A stretch of DNA of 64,000 nt from Pseudoduganella lurida (lineage in GTDB: Bacteria; Pseudomonadota; Gammaproteobacteria; Burkholderiales; Burkholderiaceae_D), in assembly GCF_007830455.1 (NCBI RefSeq), contig NZ_VLLB01000001.1, positions 620,001 to 684,000 of the forward strand. The letters are read 5' to 3'. The stretch's first letter is position 1. The number at the start of each line of letters is the position of its first letter. The notes under the pieces were generated by a model. It searched no databases. It saw nothing but the letters and a program-made list of their open reading frames with translations, and was not told where the DNA came from. The position numbers and the translations under genes were made by a program. Below, in pieces: positions 41,433 to 50,739 of this stretch.

Positions 41433-43922
41433 CTAGTGCAAGCCCGCCGGCGGCGCCGGAATAACCTCGTAGTGCTGCCCCGGCTCCGTGTCGAACGCCA
41501 GCGTATAGCCCAGCGTGCCCGGCATGCTCCGCGCCGCGACGCCCTGCACGGTCACCGGCGCCGCCGTGCGCAGCACACAGCGCCCGCCCCGCCGCGCCGT
41601 GATGCGCGCGGCCTGCAACCGCCCAGCATCCCAGTCGACGTCGACCACGAAGTTGCCGCGGCCGACGATGCCCTTCACGCTGCCGGCCCGCCACGCATCG
41701 GGCAGCGCCGGCAGCAGGTGCAGCTCGCCGTTCTGGCTTTGCAGCAGCATCTCGATGACGCCGGCCGTGCCGGCGAAATTGCCGTCGATCTGGAACGGCG
41801 GATGGGCATCGAACAGGTTGGCGTAGGCGCCGCCGTGCTTGTCGCCGGGGCGGGTGAGCCGCAGCAAATTGCGGAACAGCGTGTAGGCGTGATTGCCATC
41901 GAGCAGGCGCGCCCAGAAGTTCACCTTCCACGCCAGGCTCCAGCCGGTGCCGTCGTCGCCGCGCAGTTCCAGCGTGCGGCGCGCCGCTGCCGCCAGCGCC
42001 GGCGTCGTCAACGGCGAGATGATGCGCGCGGGATGCAGCGCGTACAGCTGCGACACGTGGCGGTGGTGCGGATCGACTTCCTCGACATCCCGGTACCACT
42101 CCTGCAGCTGGCCTTTGCCCCCCACCTGGAACGGCAGCAGGCGCGCCGTGGCCGCCGCCATCTCGTTCCGCAGGCCGGCATCCACGCCCAGCACCGTGCT
42201 GGCCGCCGCCACGTTCTCGAACAGGTCGCGGGCGATGCCCAGGTCCATCGTCGAGCCCACGGTGACGGCCGCCTGGCGTTGCACGCCGGCCGCATCCGTA
42301 TAGTAAAAATCATTTTCCGGCGACGTGGAGGGCGACGTGACGAGCCGACCCTGCGCATCGGGCACCAGCCAGGCCAGCGTGAAGCGCGCCGCATCGCGCA
42401 GCACCGGGTACGCGTCGCGCAGGTAGGCCAGGTCGCCGGTGTACTGGTAATGCTCCCAGATGTGGCGGCTGAGCCAGGCGCTGCCCATCGCCCAGTTGGC
42501 CCATTTCGGATCGCCGTCGCCGAAATCGCCCACCGGGTTGCTGCTGGCCCAGATATCGGCGTTGTGGTGCGCCGCCCAGCCCGGCGCGTGGTAATAGGTG
42601 GCGGCCGTGTCGCGCCCCGTGACGGCCAGCGCGCGCAGCAGGTCGTCCAGCGGTGCCTGCAGCTCGCTCAGGTTGGCGCTTTCCACCGGCCAGTAGTTCA
42701 TCTGCAGGTTGATGTTGGTGGTGTAGTTGCTGCTCCAGGGCGGGCGCACCAGCTGGTTCCAGATGCCCTGCAGGTTGGCGGGCGCGCCGCGCGTGCGCGA
42801 CGACGAGATCAGCAGGTAGCGGCCGAACTGCACGTACAGCGCCTCCAGGGCGGCATCCGGCTGCCCGGCGGTGAACTCGGCCAGCCGACGGTCGGTCGGC
42901 AGCGCGCTGCGGTCCGCCTCGCCACGATTGAGGGTCAGCGCCACGCGGTCGAACAGCGCGCGGAAGTCGGCCACGTGGGCGGCGCGCAGGGCCGTGTACC
43001 CTTGTCCCTGCGCGCGCCGCAGGTGCCCCTGGGCCAGCGCGTGCTGGTCGCGACCGGCGCTGGCCGGGCAGCGGTCGAAGCCCGCGAAGCTGGTTGCCGC
43101 GGACACCAGCAGCACCACTTCGGACGCATCGCGGATGCCGATGCGGCTGCCGCTGGCGGTGACCTTCCCGTCCCGCACGACCGGCCGGACGGCCAGTTCG
43201 AAGCGCATGCCGCGGCAGCCGGCCGGATCGTCCCAGATCACCGGCTCCGCGTGCGTCTTCACGTAGCTGGGATCGACGTGTGCGGGCGCCCTGCCCGCCA
43301 CCACGATGGCGCCACCGTCCACGCGGCTGGTCGCGCGCATCTGCGTGCGCGTCTCCAGGTCCAGGTTCAGCTGGCGCGGGCGGTCGGCGGACAGGCGCAC
43401 GACGATCACCTGGCCCGGCGCGGAGGCAAACACTTCGCGCGTGTAGCGCACGCCGTTCACCGTGTAGCTGGTGCTGGCGATGCCGTCGCGGATGTCCAGG
43501 CTGCGGCGATAGTCCCGCACGGCACCGGCCAGGTCCTGGTGGATCAGCAGGTCGCCGAGCGGCTGGTAGCTTTCCGTGTACGGGCCCTGCATCTTGCGCA
43601 CCCAGTCGGTGCCGGCCTGGTAGTCGCCCCGCGCCAGCGCCGCGCGGGCCTTGCCGAGCGCGTCGAACGCACCCGGATTGAGCTCCCGCCCGACCGGCCC
43701 GCCGCTCCACAGGGTGGCCTCGTTCAGCTGCAGCAGCTCGTCGCCGGGACGGCCGAACACCATCGCGCCCAGCCGGCCGTTGCCGACCGGGAGGGCTTCG
43801 GTCCAGGCGTCGGCCGGCTTGTCGTAATGGAGCGTCAGTGCCCCGTTGTCCGGGGTTGGCGCAGCGGTGGCGCGCAGCGTTGCCAGGGTCAGTGCGAGGA
43901 AGAGGATCTGCAGGAAGGTCAT
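41433..43922 (-). CDS. Glycoside hydrolase family 95 alpha-L-fucosidase
   Basis: An 829-residue secreted enzyme with signal peptide 1-20. The N-terminal beta domain starts LHYDKPADAWTEALPVGNGR, then GAMVFGRPGDELLQLNEATLW. The alpha/alpha barrel contains TNINLQMNYWPVESANL with the Asn residues that activate water, TSPSTSPENDFYYT with the catalytic acid Glu, and NLFDAHPPFQIDGNFAG with the conserved Asp. These match the AfcA-type 1,2-alpha-L-fucosidases, inverting enzymes that release terminal fucose (some members act on L-galactose). It is the last of three genes apparently transcribed together: dehydrogenase, lactonase, fucosidase; only ten bases separate it from the lactonase gene. The linkage preference is inferred from the family. 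Confidence 0.93.
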   Translation of the reverse strand: MTFLQILFLALTLATLRATAAPTPDNGALTLHYDKPADAWTEALPVGNGRLGAMVFGRPGDELLQLNEATLWSGGPVGRELNPGAFDALGKARAALARGDYQAGTDWVRKMQGPYTESYQPLGDLLIHQDLAGAVRDYRRSLDIRDGIASTSYTVNGVRYTREVFASAPGQVIVVRLSADRPRQLNLDLETRTQMRATSRVDGGAIVVAGRAPAHVDPSYVKTHAEPVIWDDPAGCRGMRFELAVRPVVRDGKVTASGSRIGIRDASEVVLLVSAATSFAGFDRCPASAGRDQHALAQGHLRRAQGQGYTALRAAHVADFRALFDRVALTLNRGEADRSALPTDRRLAEFTAGQPDAALEALYVQFGRYLLISSSRTRGAPANLQGIWNQLVRPPWSSNYTTNINLQMNYWPVESANLSELQAPLDDLLRALAVTGRDTAATYYHAPGWAAHHNADIWASSNPVGDFGDGDPKWANWAMGSAWLSRHIWEHYQYTGDLAYLRDAYPVLRDAARFTLAWLVPDAQGRLVTSPSTSPENDFYYTDAAGVQRQAAVTVGSTMDLGIARDLFENVAAASTVLGVDAGLRNEMAAATARLLPFQVGGKGQLQEWYRDVEEVDPHHRHVSQLYALHPARIISPLTTPALAAAARRTLELRGDDGTGWSLAWKVNFWARLLDGNHAYTLFRNLLRLTRPGDKHGGAYANLFDAHPPFQIDGNFAGTAGVIEMLLQSQNGELHLLPALPDAWRAGSVKGIVGRGNFVVDVDWDAGRLQAARITARRGGRCVLRTAAPVTVQGVAARSMPGTLGYTLAFDTEPGQHYEVIPAPPAGLH

Positions 43923-43932
43923 CGGAGGCTCG

Positions 43933-44760
43933 TCAGTCGATGCGGTAGAAGCGGCGGGCGTTCAGGCCGAAGATGGCTTGGCGGTCGGCTTGCGGCAGGT
44001 GTGCGAGCAGCCGTTCGCAGGCCTGCAGCCAGGCGCCGTAGTCGGCGGCGAGATCCAGCACGGGCCAGTCGCTGCCCCACAGCAGGCGTGCCGCGCCAAA
44101 CCTGTCCAGCAGATGGTCCAGGACGGGCTGCAGATCGGCGGCCTGCCAGCGCGGCCCCGCTTCGGTGAGAAGGCCGGACAGCTTGCAGCACACGCCCGGC
44201 AGCGCGGCAAGCCGGCCGATATCGGTGCGCCATGCCGCCAGGTCGCCCGTCGCGATGGGAGGCTTGGCGGCGTGGTCGATCACGATCGGCAGCCGGGGAT
44301 GGCGCTGCGCGAACGCCAGCAGCGCGGGCAGCTGACGCGACACCACCAGCGCGTCGAACGACAGGCGGTGGCGCAGCATCGCATCGACCGCGGCGTCGAG
44401 CGCCGGGTCGGCGATCCAGTCGTCCGGCAGGTCCTGCAGCATCGGGCGCAGGCCGCGCAGCGTCCGGTGGCGTGCCAGCGCGGCAATCCGGCCGGGCGCA
44501 TCGGCGGCCTTCAGGTCGGTCCAGCCAACGACGGCGGCGATGAAGGCATGCCGGTCCGCCAGGTCCAGCAGGGATAGTGTGTCGTCTTCGGCCGGCAGCG
44601 ACTGCACCAGCACCGTCGCGTCGATGCCGTGCGCGGCCAGCAGCGGCGCCAGGTCGGCCGGGACGAAGTCGCGGTGGATCGCCGCCAGTGCCGGCGGCGG
44701 CCAGGCGCCCTGGCGGGCCGCGAGCTGCCAGAAGTGCTGGTGGGCGTCGATGCGCATCAC
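43933..44760 (-). CDS. Amidohydrolase-2 family lactonase (L-fuconolactonase type)
   Basis: A 275-residue cytoplasmic TIM-barrel hydrolase. The metal-binding start is RIDAHQHFWQL, the middle His is in IVIDHAAKPPIATGD and the last Asp in LLWGSDWPVLDL. It matches the family of L-rhamnono- and L-fuconolactone hydrolases in COG3618. With an alpha-L-fucosidase gene ten bases downstream, hydrolysis of L-fucono-1,5-lactone to L-fuconate in the non-phosphorylating fucose pathway is the most likely role. A fuconate dehydratase is not in the window. The ATG at 44760 is followed by a second ATG; either may be used. Confidence 0.85.
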   Translation of the reverse strand: MMRIDAHQHFWQLAARQGAWPPPALAAIHRDFVPADLAPLLAAHGIDATVLVQSLPAEDDTLSLLDLADRHAFIAAVVGWTDLKAADAPGRIAALARHRTLRGLRPMLQDLPDDWIADPALDAAVDAMLRHRLSFDALVVSRQLPALLAFAQRHPRLPIVIDHAAKPPIATGDLAAWRTDIGRLAALPGVCCKLSGLLTEAGPRWQAADLQPVLDHLLDRFGAARLLWGSDWPVLDLAADYGAWLQACERLLAHLPQADRQAIFGLNARRFYRID

Positions 44761-44912
44761 GGGGCTCCTGTGGGTGAGGCGCCGCCATGCGCGAGGGACC
44801 GCAGCAGCAGGCCGGCACCGCAGCGGGGCATGGCGGGTGCCAGGAGCGGCCGGGATGGCAATGGCCGGGATGCGTGCATTCTACCTGCCCGCTTGCCGCC
44901 AGCGACGGGCCG

Positions 44913-45923
44913 TCATGCCTCGACGATGGCCTTGATGACGCCGGCCGCCGGGTCCATCCAGTCCGGCAGCACATCGACGAAGCCGGCCAGCGTGGTGCGG
45001 TGCGTGTTCATCAGGCCTGCCGGCACCTGGCCCGCCTTCATTGCCGCCAGCACGGTGCGGAAGTCTTCCGCCGTGGCGTTGCGGCTGGCCAGCAATGTCG
45101 TCTCGCGCTTGTGGAATTCCGGGTCCGCGAACGAGATGCGGTCGCGCACGATGGACACGAGCACGTAGGTGCCGGCATGGGCGACGAAGTCCAGGCCGCG
45201 CTCCATGGCATGCACGTTGCCGGTGGCGTCGAACACGGCATCGAAGAATTCGCCGTTCGTCAGCGCCGCCAGCGCCGCCCTGTCCCCCTCGCCGGCCGTG
45301 ACGGTGCGGCCGATGCCGAGCGCCGCGCGGCAGAATGCCAGGCGGTCCTCCCGGCCATCGAGCACCGTGACCACGCCGCCCCCCAGCTGCGCGAACAGCG
45401 CCACCGCGATGCCGATCGGACCGGCGCCCACCACCAGCACGTTTTGTCCCCGTTCCATCGTGGCACGCCGTACGGCATGCGCGCCGATGGCCAGGAATTC
45501 CAGCATCGCCGCGTCGTCCAGCGCAATGCCCTCGGTGCCGAACACGAACTGCGCCGGCAGCGCCAGGTACTCGGCCATCCCGCCATCGCGGTGCACGCCC
45601 AGCACCTCGACCCGCGTGCAGCAGTTGGTGCGGCCCCTGCGGCAGGCCACGCACGCACCGCAGGACAGGTAGGGCATCACGTAGACCGGGTCGCCCGGCC
45701 GCAGGGCACTGCCCGCCGGCGCCGTCACGATCTCGCCGGACAGCTCATGCCCCATCACGCGCGGATAGGCCAGGAACGGCTGCGTGCCGCGGAAGATATG
45801 CATGTCCGTCCCGCACAGGCCGATCCGGCGCACGCGCAGCAGCACCTCCCCCGGCCCCGCCACCGGCACCGGCCGCTCCACCAGCCGCAACGCGCCCGGC
45901 GCTTCGCACACGACAGCTTTCAT
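44913..45923 (-). CDS. Zinc-dependent alcohol dehydrogenase (MDR superfamily)
   Basis: A 336-residue medium-chain dehydrogenase. The catalytic zinc ligands are present (GLCGTD Cys, GHE), the structural zinc site has four Cys in CGACVACRRGRTNCC, and the NAD(P) fold has VVGAGPIGIAVALF. It resembles the sugar-alcohol and sugar-acid dehydrogenases such as L-gulonate or L-galactonate dehydrogenase and threonine dehydrogenase. Placed 152 bases upstream of the lactonase on the same strand, it may oxidise L-fucose or L-galactose to the lactone, or act later on the sugar acid; the sequence does not decide. Two candidate operators lie upstream. Start ATG 45923. Confidence 0.88.
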   Translation of the reverse strand: MKAVVCEAPGALRLVERPVPVAGPGEVLLRVRRIGLCGTDMHIFRGTQPFLAYPRVMGHELSGEIVTAPAGSALRPGDPVYVMPYLSCGACVACRRGRTNCCTRVEVLGVHRDGGMAEYLALPAQFVFGTEGIALDDAAMLEFLAIGAHAVRRATMERGQNVLVVGAGPIGIAVALFAQLGGGVVTVLDGREDRLAFCRAALGIGRTVTAGEGDRAALAALTNGEFFDAVFDATGNVHAMERGLDFVAHAGTYVLVSIVRDRISFADPEFHKRETTLLASRNATAEDFRTVLAAMKAGQVPAGLMNTHRTTLAGFVDVLPDWMDPAAGVIKAIVEA

Positions 45924-45967
45924 GGTTCCCTTCCATGCCGATCAGGTCGCGCCAGTGTACTCCATAT

Positions 45968-46015
45968 ATTCAAGACATTTGAAGGCCGAAAAAATAGTCA
46001 CCGGGGTGACTATTT
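45968..46015. promoter_or_regulatory. Two palindromic operator candidates before the dehydrogenase operon
   Basis: AAATAGTCACC (45992-46002) and GGTGACTATTT (46005-46015) form a perfect 11-bp inverted repeat with a two-base centre, about 70 bases upstream of the dehydrogenase ATG. Beside it TTCAA-GACAT-TTGAA is a second short palindrome. Both suit a dimeric repressor (GntR- or LacI-like) controlling the dehydrogenase-lactonase-fucosidase operon. No regulator gene is adjacent. Confidence 0.55.
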
Positions 46016-46040
46016 CAACGTGACATTCATTCTTACGGCC

Positions 46041-46190
46041 GAGCCCGTGTCACACCATGGTGTCAGGCGTAGTGACACGAGCTCTTCTGTAACGCTTTTT
46101 GTAGAGCGCCACGCCCGGGCGGGGGGCACTACTGCTGAGTGCGTGTCACTACGCCTGACCCCAGAAGGTGACACGAGCTCGGCAGTAGTG
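46041..46190. repeat. Pair of REP-like inverted repeats
   Basis: The first element (46041-46084) has arms GAGCCCGTGTCAC and GTGACACGAGCTC (one mismatch). The second (about 46128-46190) lies in opposite orientation with arms CACTACTGC ... CGTGTCAC and GTGACACGAG ... GCAGTAGTG. Both share GTCAGGCGTAGTGACAC (the second on the minus strand) and resemble the GAGCCCGTGTCA element at 25727. They stand between the dehydrogenase promoter and the 3' end of a GH2 gene and may terminate that gene. Confidence 0.7.
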
Positions 46191-46196
46191 GCGGCG

Positions 46197-48533
46197 TTAC
46201 AGCTTGCCGCGCAGGGTGCCGGCTTCGGCATTCATGCTGCCGGTACCGGTGCCCGGCTTCACGCGGGCGACCACGCTGGCGATGCCCGCTTCCGTGGCGA
46301 CGGTGCTGTCGCCCAGGATCTCGTAGCCGGCCACGGGCGCGAAGGTGACCTTGCGGCCCGTCTCCGGCACGGTGGTCCCGTTGGTGTCGACGATGCGGGC
46401 GCGCACGAACACGAGGTCGCCGGCGACGGGCTGCACGCCGCGGTCATCGACCGACAGCGCCAGCTGCGCCGGGGCGGCCGGCGTGCGCACGCGGTGTTCG
46501 GCGACGACGCGCTTGCCGGTATAGGCCACGGCCACCAGCTCGCCCGGTGCGAAGCCGCCCGTGTCGAATTCGACCGGCGGATGCGCCAGCTTCGGATGGG
46601 TCTTCGACGGCTTGGCTTTCTGGCGCGCGACCACCTTGCCATTCAGGCGCAGCTCGACTTCCTCGGCATTGGTGTACACGCGCACCAGCGGCGACGACTC
46701 CGGCGTCCACCAGCTGGCGATGAACACCATCGGGCCGCCGCCCCACTTCACGGAACGCTCGCCGGCATCGCGCTGCGAGCGGAAGAATTCGGCGGCGAAC
46801 TTCGGCAGCCGGTCGATGCTCATCGCGCCCGACGATTCCAGGTCCGGCGCATAGCCGCGCGTGTAGTCGAACATCACCCAGTAGCCATCGGCGAAGGCAT
46901 GGGTATTGAAGTTGTCGTCATGCGCTTCGGCCACGTTCTTCGCCTGCTGCAGCAGGTGCTTTTCCCCGGCGCCCAGCAGCTGGCGGCTGGAGCGGTCCGC
47001 CGGCTTCAGGTCGCCCCACGCGGTCTGGTTGAAGCCCGCGTTCATCGCATAGTATTCCCAGTCGCCGTATTCGGAGACGATCAGCGGCTTGTCCGGCGTC
47101 CTGTGCTCGCTGCCGATGCGGTGCTGGCGCGCCTGCAGGTAGATGTCGTAGGTCTGCGGCACCCAGCCGGCCGAGAAGGCCTGGTCGCCCGGGTATTCGG
47201 CATGCACGGTCCGGTGCAGCGTGTCGATCAGTGCGGCCGGCATCTCCGTTTCGTTCAGCGAGCATTCCCAGGCGATCACGCTCGGGTGGTTGCGGTCGCG
47301 GCGGATCATGTCGGCGCAGGTGCGCTGCACCTGGGCGCTGAAGGCGGGATCGGGATTGAAGTACTGCCAGCCGGGCACGCCGGGCAGCACGACCAGGCCC
47401 AGTTCGTCGGCCGCGGCCATGAAGGCCGGCGACTGCGGGTAGTGCGACAGGCGCACGTAATCGAAGCCGTACTGCTTGATCAGCAGCGCATCGCGGTACT
47501 GGGCGTTGTCCGGCACGGCGTAGCCCACGTACGGGAACTCCTGGTGGCGGTTCACGCCGCGCAGCATCAGCGGCGTGCCGTTGACCAGCAGGCGGCCCTT
47601 GTCGAACGCGATGCGGCGCACGCCGATGCGGTTGGTGACGACATCCTCGCCCGCATCGCCGGTCACGGCGGTGCTGAGCTGGTACAGGTTCGGCGCCTGC
47701 GGCGACCACAGGTTCGGCTTCGCCAGCTGCAGCGGCATCGTCACATGGCGTTTCTCGCCGGCGGCCAGGCGCACCTGCTGGCTCGCTGTCGCCACCTGCC
47801 TGCCCTGCCACGTCAGCGTGTTCTTCACGGTGACGGTGCGCTCTTCGCCCGACGTGTTGCTCACCTCGGCCTTCACCTGCACCACCGCGGCCGACTTGCT
47901 CACGGCCGGATAAGTGACGAACACGCCGCCGCCACCCACCGTCGACGACACCATCTCGTCGGTGATGTGCACGGCCGGCTTGGTGACCAGCGCCACGCCG
48001 CGGTACATGCCGCCGTGCTGGATGTAGTCCAGGTCCTTCAGCGGTTTCGGGCCCGTGACCGGGTTGTCCTCGTTATTCGCGCGCACCACCAGTTCGTTCA
48101 GGCCGCCCGCCTTCAGCAGGTCCGTCACGTCGTAGGCGAACGGCAGGTAGCCGCCCAGGTGCTGGCCCAGGTGCTTCCCGTTCAGCCACACGTCGGCCAC
48201 GTTCATCACGCCTTCGAAGCGCACGATGGCGCGCTCGCCCGGCTTGAGGGCCACGTTCAGCATCTTCTTGTAGTACACCGTGCCCTGCCAGGCGGCGGTC
48301 GGCATCAGCGGTTCGATGCGCGCGGCATGCGGCAGGTCGACGCGCGTCCAGCCATTGGCCGGCACCTGGTCGACGGTCGTGGCACCCCGCGCTTCGTCGC
48401 GGTAGAACTGCCAGGCATCGTTGAGGGGCACGGTGGCGGCAAGGGCCTGGCCGGTGGCGGCGGCGAGCAGCAGGGCAAACGACGCGCGTGCGGCGTGGCG
48501 CGGCGCGGCGTTCAGGAAGCGCGAAAGGATCAT
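46197..48533 (-). CDS. Secreted glycoside hydrolase family 2 (beta-galactosidase type)
   Basis: About 778 residues with signal peptide 1-32 (ending ALA). The sugar-binding domain (about 33-200) opens VPLNDAWQFYRDEARGA, an Ig-like domain follows, and the TIM barrel begins RGVNRHQEFPYVGYA. Predicted acid/base is Glu about 428 in CSLNETEMP and nucleophile Glu about 488 in IVSEYGDWEYY. C-terminal Ig-like domains (VYTNAEEVELRLNGKVVAR; FAPVAGYEILGDSTVA) follow the DUF4982-like pattern. The ATG at 48533 has no clear Shine-Dalgarno. It is transcribed in the same direction as the fucose operon but separated by the REP-like pair. The likely substrate is a beta-galactoside on a polysaccharide side chain. 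Confidence 0.88.
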   Translation of the reverse strand: MILSRFLNAAPRHAARASFALLLAAATGQALAATVPLNDAWQFYRDEARGATTVDQVPANGWTRVDLPHAARIEPLMPTAAWQGTVYYKKMLNVALKPGERAIVRFEGVMNVADVWLNGKHLGQHLGGYLPFAYDVTDLLKAGGLNELVVRANNEDNPVTGPKPLKDLDYIQHGGMYRGVALVTKPAVHITDEMVSSTVGGGGVFVTYPAVSKSAAVVQVKAEVSNTSGEERTVTVKNTLTWQGRQVATASQQVRLAAGEKRHVTMPLQLAKPNLWSPQAPNLYQLSTAVTGDAGEDVVTNRIGVRRIAFDKGRLLVNGTPLMLRGVNRHQEFPYVGYAVPDNAQYRDALLIKQYGFDYVRLSHYPQSPAFMAAADELGLVVLPGVPGWQYFNPDPAFSAQVQRTCADMIRRDRNHPSVIAWECSLNETEMPAALIDTLHRTVHAEYPGDQAFSAGWVPQTYDIYLQARQHRIGSEHRTPDKPLIVSEYGDWEYYAMNAGFNQTAWGDLKPADRSSRQLLGAGEKHLLQQAKNVAEAHDDNFNTHAFADGYWVMFDYTRGYAPDLESSGAMSIDRLPKFAAEFFRSQRDAGERSVKWGGGPMVFIASWWTPESSPLVRVYTNAEEVELRLNGKVVARQKAKPSKTHPKLAHPPVEFDTGGFAPGELVAVAYTGKRVVAEHRVRTPAAPAQLALSVDDRGVQPVAGDLVFVRARIVDTNGTTVPETGRKVTFAPVAGYEILGDSTVATEAGIASVVARVKPGTGTGSMNAEAGTLRGKL

Positions 48534-48612
48534 GGAGTAAGGGTCGGAAACCGTGACGAAAACGGCAATTGTATGCGATCCGCCACCGTGCGCCCACCCT
48601 TCGATGCCGGGT

Positions 48613-50250
48613 CTAGCCGGCCGCGCTGCGCGGCTGCACCGCCTCGTCGCCCACGCGCACCAGCGCCCAGGTATTGCGGCCCGCTTCCTTGGCCTGGTAC
48701 AGCGCGGCATCGGCCGCCTTGAGCATGGCCTCGGAATCGGCCGGGCGCACGGCATGCGCGAATCCCACGCTAGCCGATACCGCCAGCAGCCGGCCGCCGC
48801 AGTCGAACGGCTGGCGGAACGCGGCCTGCAGCTTTGCCGCCAGGACCGCCACCTGCTCTTCGGTGCGCACGCATTCGAAGATGACGACGAATTCGTCGCC
48901 GGCCAGCCGCGCCACGATATCGACGACGCGCACGCCGGCGCGCAGGCGCTGCGCGAATTCGACCAGCACGCGGTCGCCCACCGGGTGGCCGTGCGTATCG
49001 TTGATCGCCTTGAAGTGGTCCACGTCGATGCAGGCCAGCACGATGCCCGTGTCGGCGCGGGCGGCGCGGGCCAGCGCGGCCGGCAGTTCGCTTTCGAACA
49101 TGCGGCGGTTGTTGATGCCGGTGAGGACATCGGTGCGTGTCAGCAGCGCCAGCTGCTGCTCGGCGGCGCGGCGCTGCTCGGACAGGCGGTAGAACGCGCG
49201 GCTCAGCTCCCCCACCTCGTCCGGCCGGGCCGAATCGAGCACGGCGATATCGGCGGTGCCGGCCGTGATGCGGCCCACGGCGCCGCGCAGCTGCATCAGT
49301 GGATGGAGCAGGCGGCGCGTGGCCCACAGCCCGCAGCCGCCGGCCAGCAGCGCCACCAGGCCGGCCGCCAGCCAGGACGCCCGCTCGGCCTCGATGACGG
49401 GCGCGAACGCCTCGTCGACCGGATAGACGGCGCCGATGATCCAGTTGGTGCGGTGGACGCGGCGATATGCCATCAGCGCTTCCTCGCCGCTTTTCGTGAC
49501 GCCTTCGGTCCAGCCTTCGAAGCCGGCCAGCGCGGCCCGCATCGTGGGTGTCACGCCGCCTTCTTCTTCGGCCATGCGCTTGAGGATGCGGTCGCGGTTC
49601 GGATGGATCAGGATCGTGCCGGTGCCGTCCACCAGGAACAGGTAGCCCGTGTTGCCCGGGCGGGCCGCCTCGAAGTGGCCCAGCAGCCGGCCATTGGCCA
49701 GGTTGACGGCAGCGCCCAGCACGTAACGCACCTTGCCGGCCCCGTCGAACACGGGCTGCGTGATGAGGACGATCGGCTTGCCCGACAGCGTGCTGCGCAG
49801 GGGCGCCGAGATCACGCCTTCGCGGGCGCGCAGCGTTTCGGCAAAATAGGCGCGGCTGGCGGCGATGCGGCTGCCCAGCGCGCGGCGGTCACCCAGGTTG
49901 GCCACCACGGTGCCGGCCGTGTCGAACACGATCACGTTGAAGAATTCTTCGCGCAAGGTCGGGTGCTTCTCCAGGTCGGCCTGCAGGTCGGCCGCGGTGA
50001 GCGTGGCGCGGTCGGCCAGGCCTTCGGCGATCGTGCGCAGCAGCGCCTGGCGCATGCCGAAATCCTGGTCCAGGCCGGCGGCGGCACTGCTCAGCAGCGC
50101 GAGCTGCTCCTTGCCGACGACTTCCTTCATGCGCCAGCCGACGAAGCCGAGGGACAGGGCCGACACCAGCAGCGTGGCCAGCAGCACGAGCAGGCTGACG
50201 ACGAGCGTCATGCGGAACCGCAGGGTGCGGGGAAGGAGCAGGCGCTTCAT
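48613..50250 (-). CDS. Membrane diguanylate cyclase with periplasmic Cache and HAMP domains
   Basis: About 545 residues. An N-terminal membrane helix (about 12-34) and a second at about 285-305 enclose a double Cache sensor (VIVFDTAGTVVANLGDRRA; GYLFLVDGTGTILIHPNRD). A HAMP domain and a GGDEF domain follow (about 375-545). The catalytic loop reads RLAGDEF, a functional variant of GGDEF, and RVVD four residues before it is the inhibitory I-site. Substrate-binding FKAINDTHGHPVGD is intact, so c-di-GMP synthesis is expected. The frame reaches 50421 but the ATG at 50250 (MKRLLLPRTLRFRM) begins the membrane helix. The stretch 50251-50538 upstream shows no gene. A paralogue with the same layout lies at 60535. 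Confidence 0.93.
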   Translation of the reverse strand: MKRLLLPRTLRFRMTLVVSLLVLLATLLVSALSLGFVGWRMKEVVGKEQLALLSSAAAGLDQDFGMRQALLRTIAEGLADRATLTAADLQADLEKHPTLREEFFNVIVFDTAGTVVANLGDRRALGSRIAASRAYFAETLRAREGVISAPLRSTLSGKPIVLITQPVFDGAGKVRYVLGAAVNLANGRLLGHFEAARPGNTGYLFLVDGTGTILIHPNRDRILKRMAEEEGGVTPTMRAALAGFEGWTEGVTKSGEEALMAYRRVHRTNWIIGAVYPVDEAFAPVIEAERASWLAAGLVALLAGGCGLWATRRLLHPLMQLRGAVGRITAGTADIAVLDSARPDEVGELSRAFYRLSEQRRAAEQQLALLTRTDVLTGINNRRMFESELPAALARAARADTGIVLACIDVDHFKAINDTHGHPVGDRVLVEFAQRLRAGVRVVDIVARLAGDEFVVIFECVRTEEQVAVLAAKLQAAFRQPFDCGGRLLAVSASVGFAHAVRPADSEAMLKAADAALYQAKEAGRNTWALVRVGDEAVQPRSAAG

Positions 50251-50538
50251 GGGCGCACCCGCGACAGGGCGCGCGCACGCAGGCGGCGGCAGGACATACC
50301 AGGGAAAAGGCAGAAGCGGGCCATCGTCAATCCGATCAGTGATTCCGTCGCCGGGGCGACGACATGACGGCATTGGCTGGGCCGTGCGCTGCGCCGGAAG
50401 GGCGCGACGCGATTTTACCATAACGGACGTTGCCGGTAGTAAATACCCCCGCGACCGGCGTGCGGGGTGGACCTGTGTCGCCCCCTTGCCACAGCAGTGG
50501 CTCGCCCGTGAAGGCCCGGTTCGGCGGAGTACCAGCCG

Positions 50539-50739
50539 CTAGCTGGCGGCGAGGAGCCGTTCGCGCCGCCGGATGCATTCCGGCGAACTGAGCACGCGCA
50601 TCGCGATCGGCCGCGGCACGCCATGGGTCAGCATGTATTCGAGGGCGGAGGTAACGCCCTCGTCGAAGGAAAGCTGCACGCCCTGCTCCACTTCCGCGGC
50701 CGTGCGTCCGTCTGCGCGATGTTCGCTGTGTCGTTCCAT
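50539..50739 (-). CDS. Small conserved-looking protein of unknown function
   Basis: A 66-residue acidic-to-basic protein starting MERHSEHRADGRTAAEVEQG, with a central helix (FDEGVTSALEYMLTHGVPRP) and a basic end (CIRRRERLLAAS). GGAG lies about six bases before the ATG at 50739; the frame extends to 50787 without a ribosome binding site. No membrane segment or known domain. Codon use is normal for the genome, and the ribosome binding site supports a real gene. Confidence 0.55.
   Translation of the reverse strand: MERHSEHRADGRTAAEVEQGVQLSFDEGVTSALEYMLTHGVPRPIAMRVLSSPECIRRRERLLAAS

Noticed and set aside
44787..48722. 1311-residue frame on the plus strand
   Set aside because: It runs antisense to the dehydrogenase and GH2 genes and crosses their intergenic REP-like region; no domain is visible.
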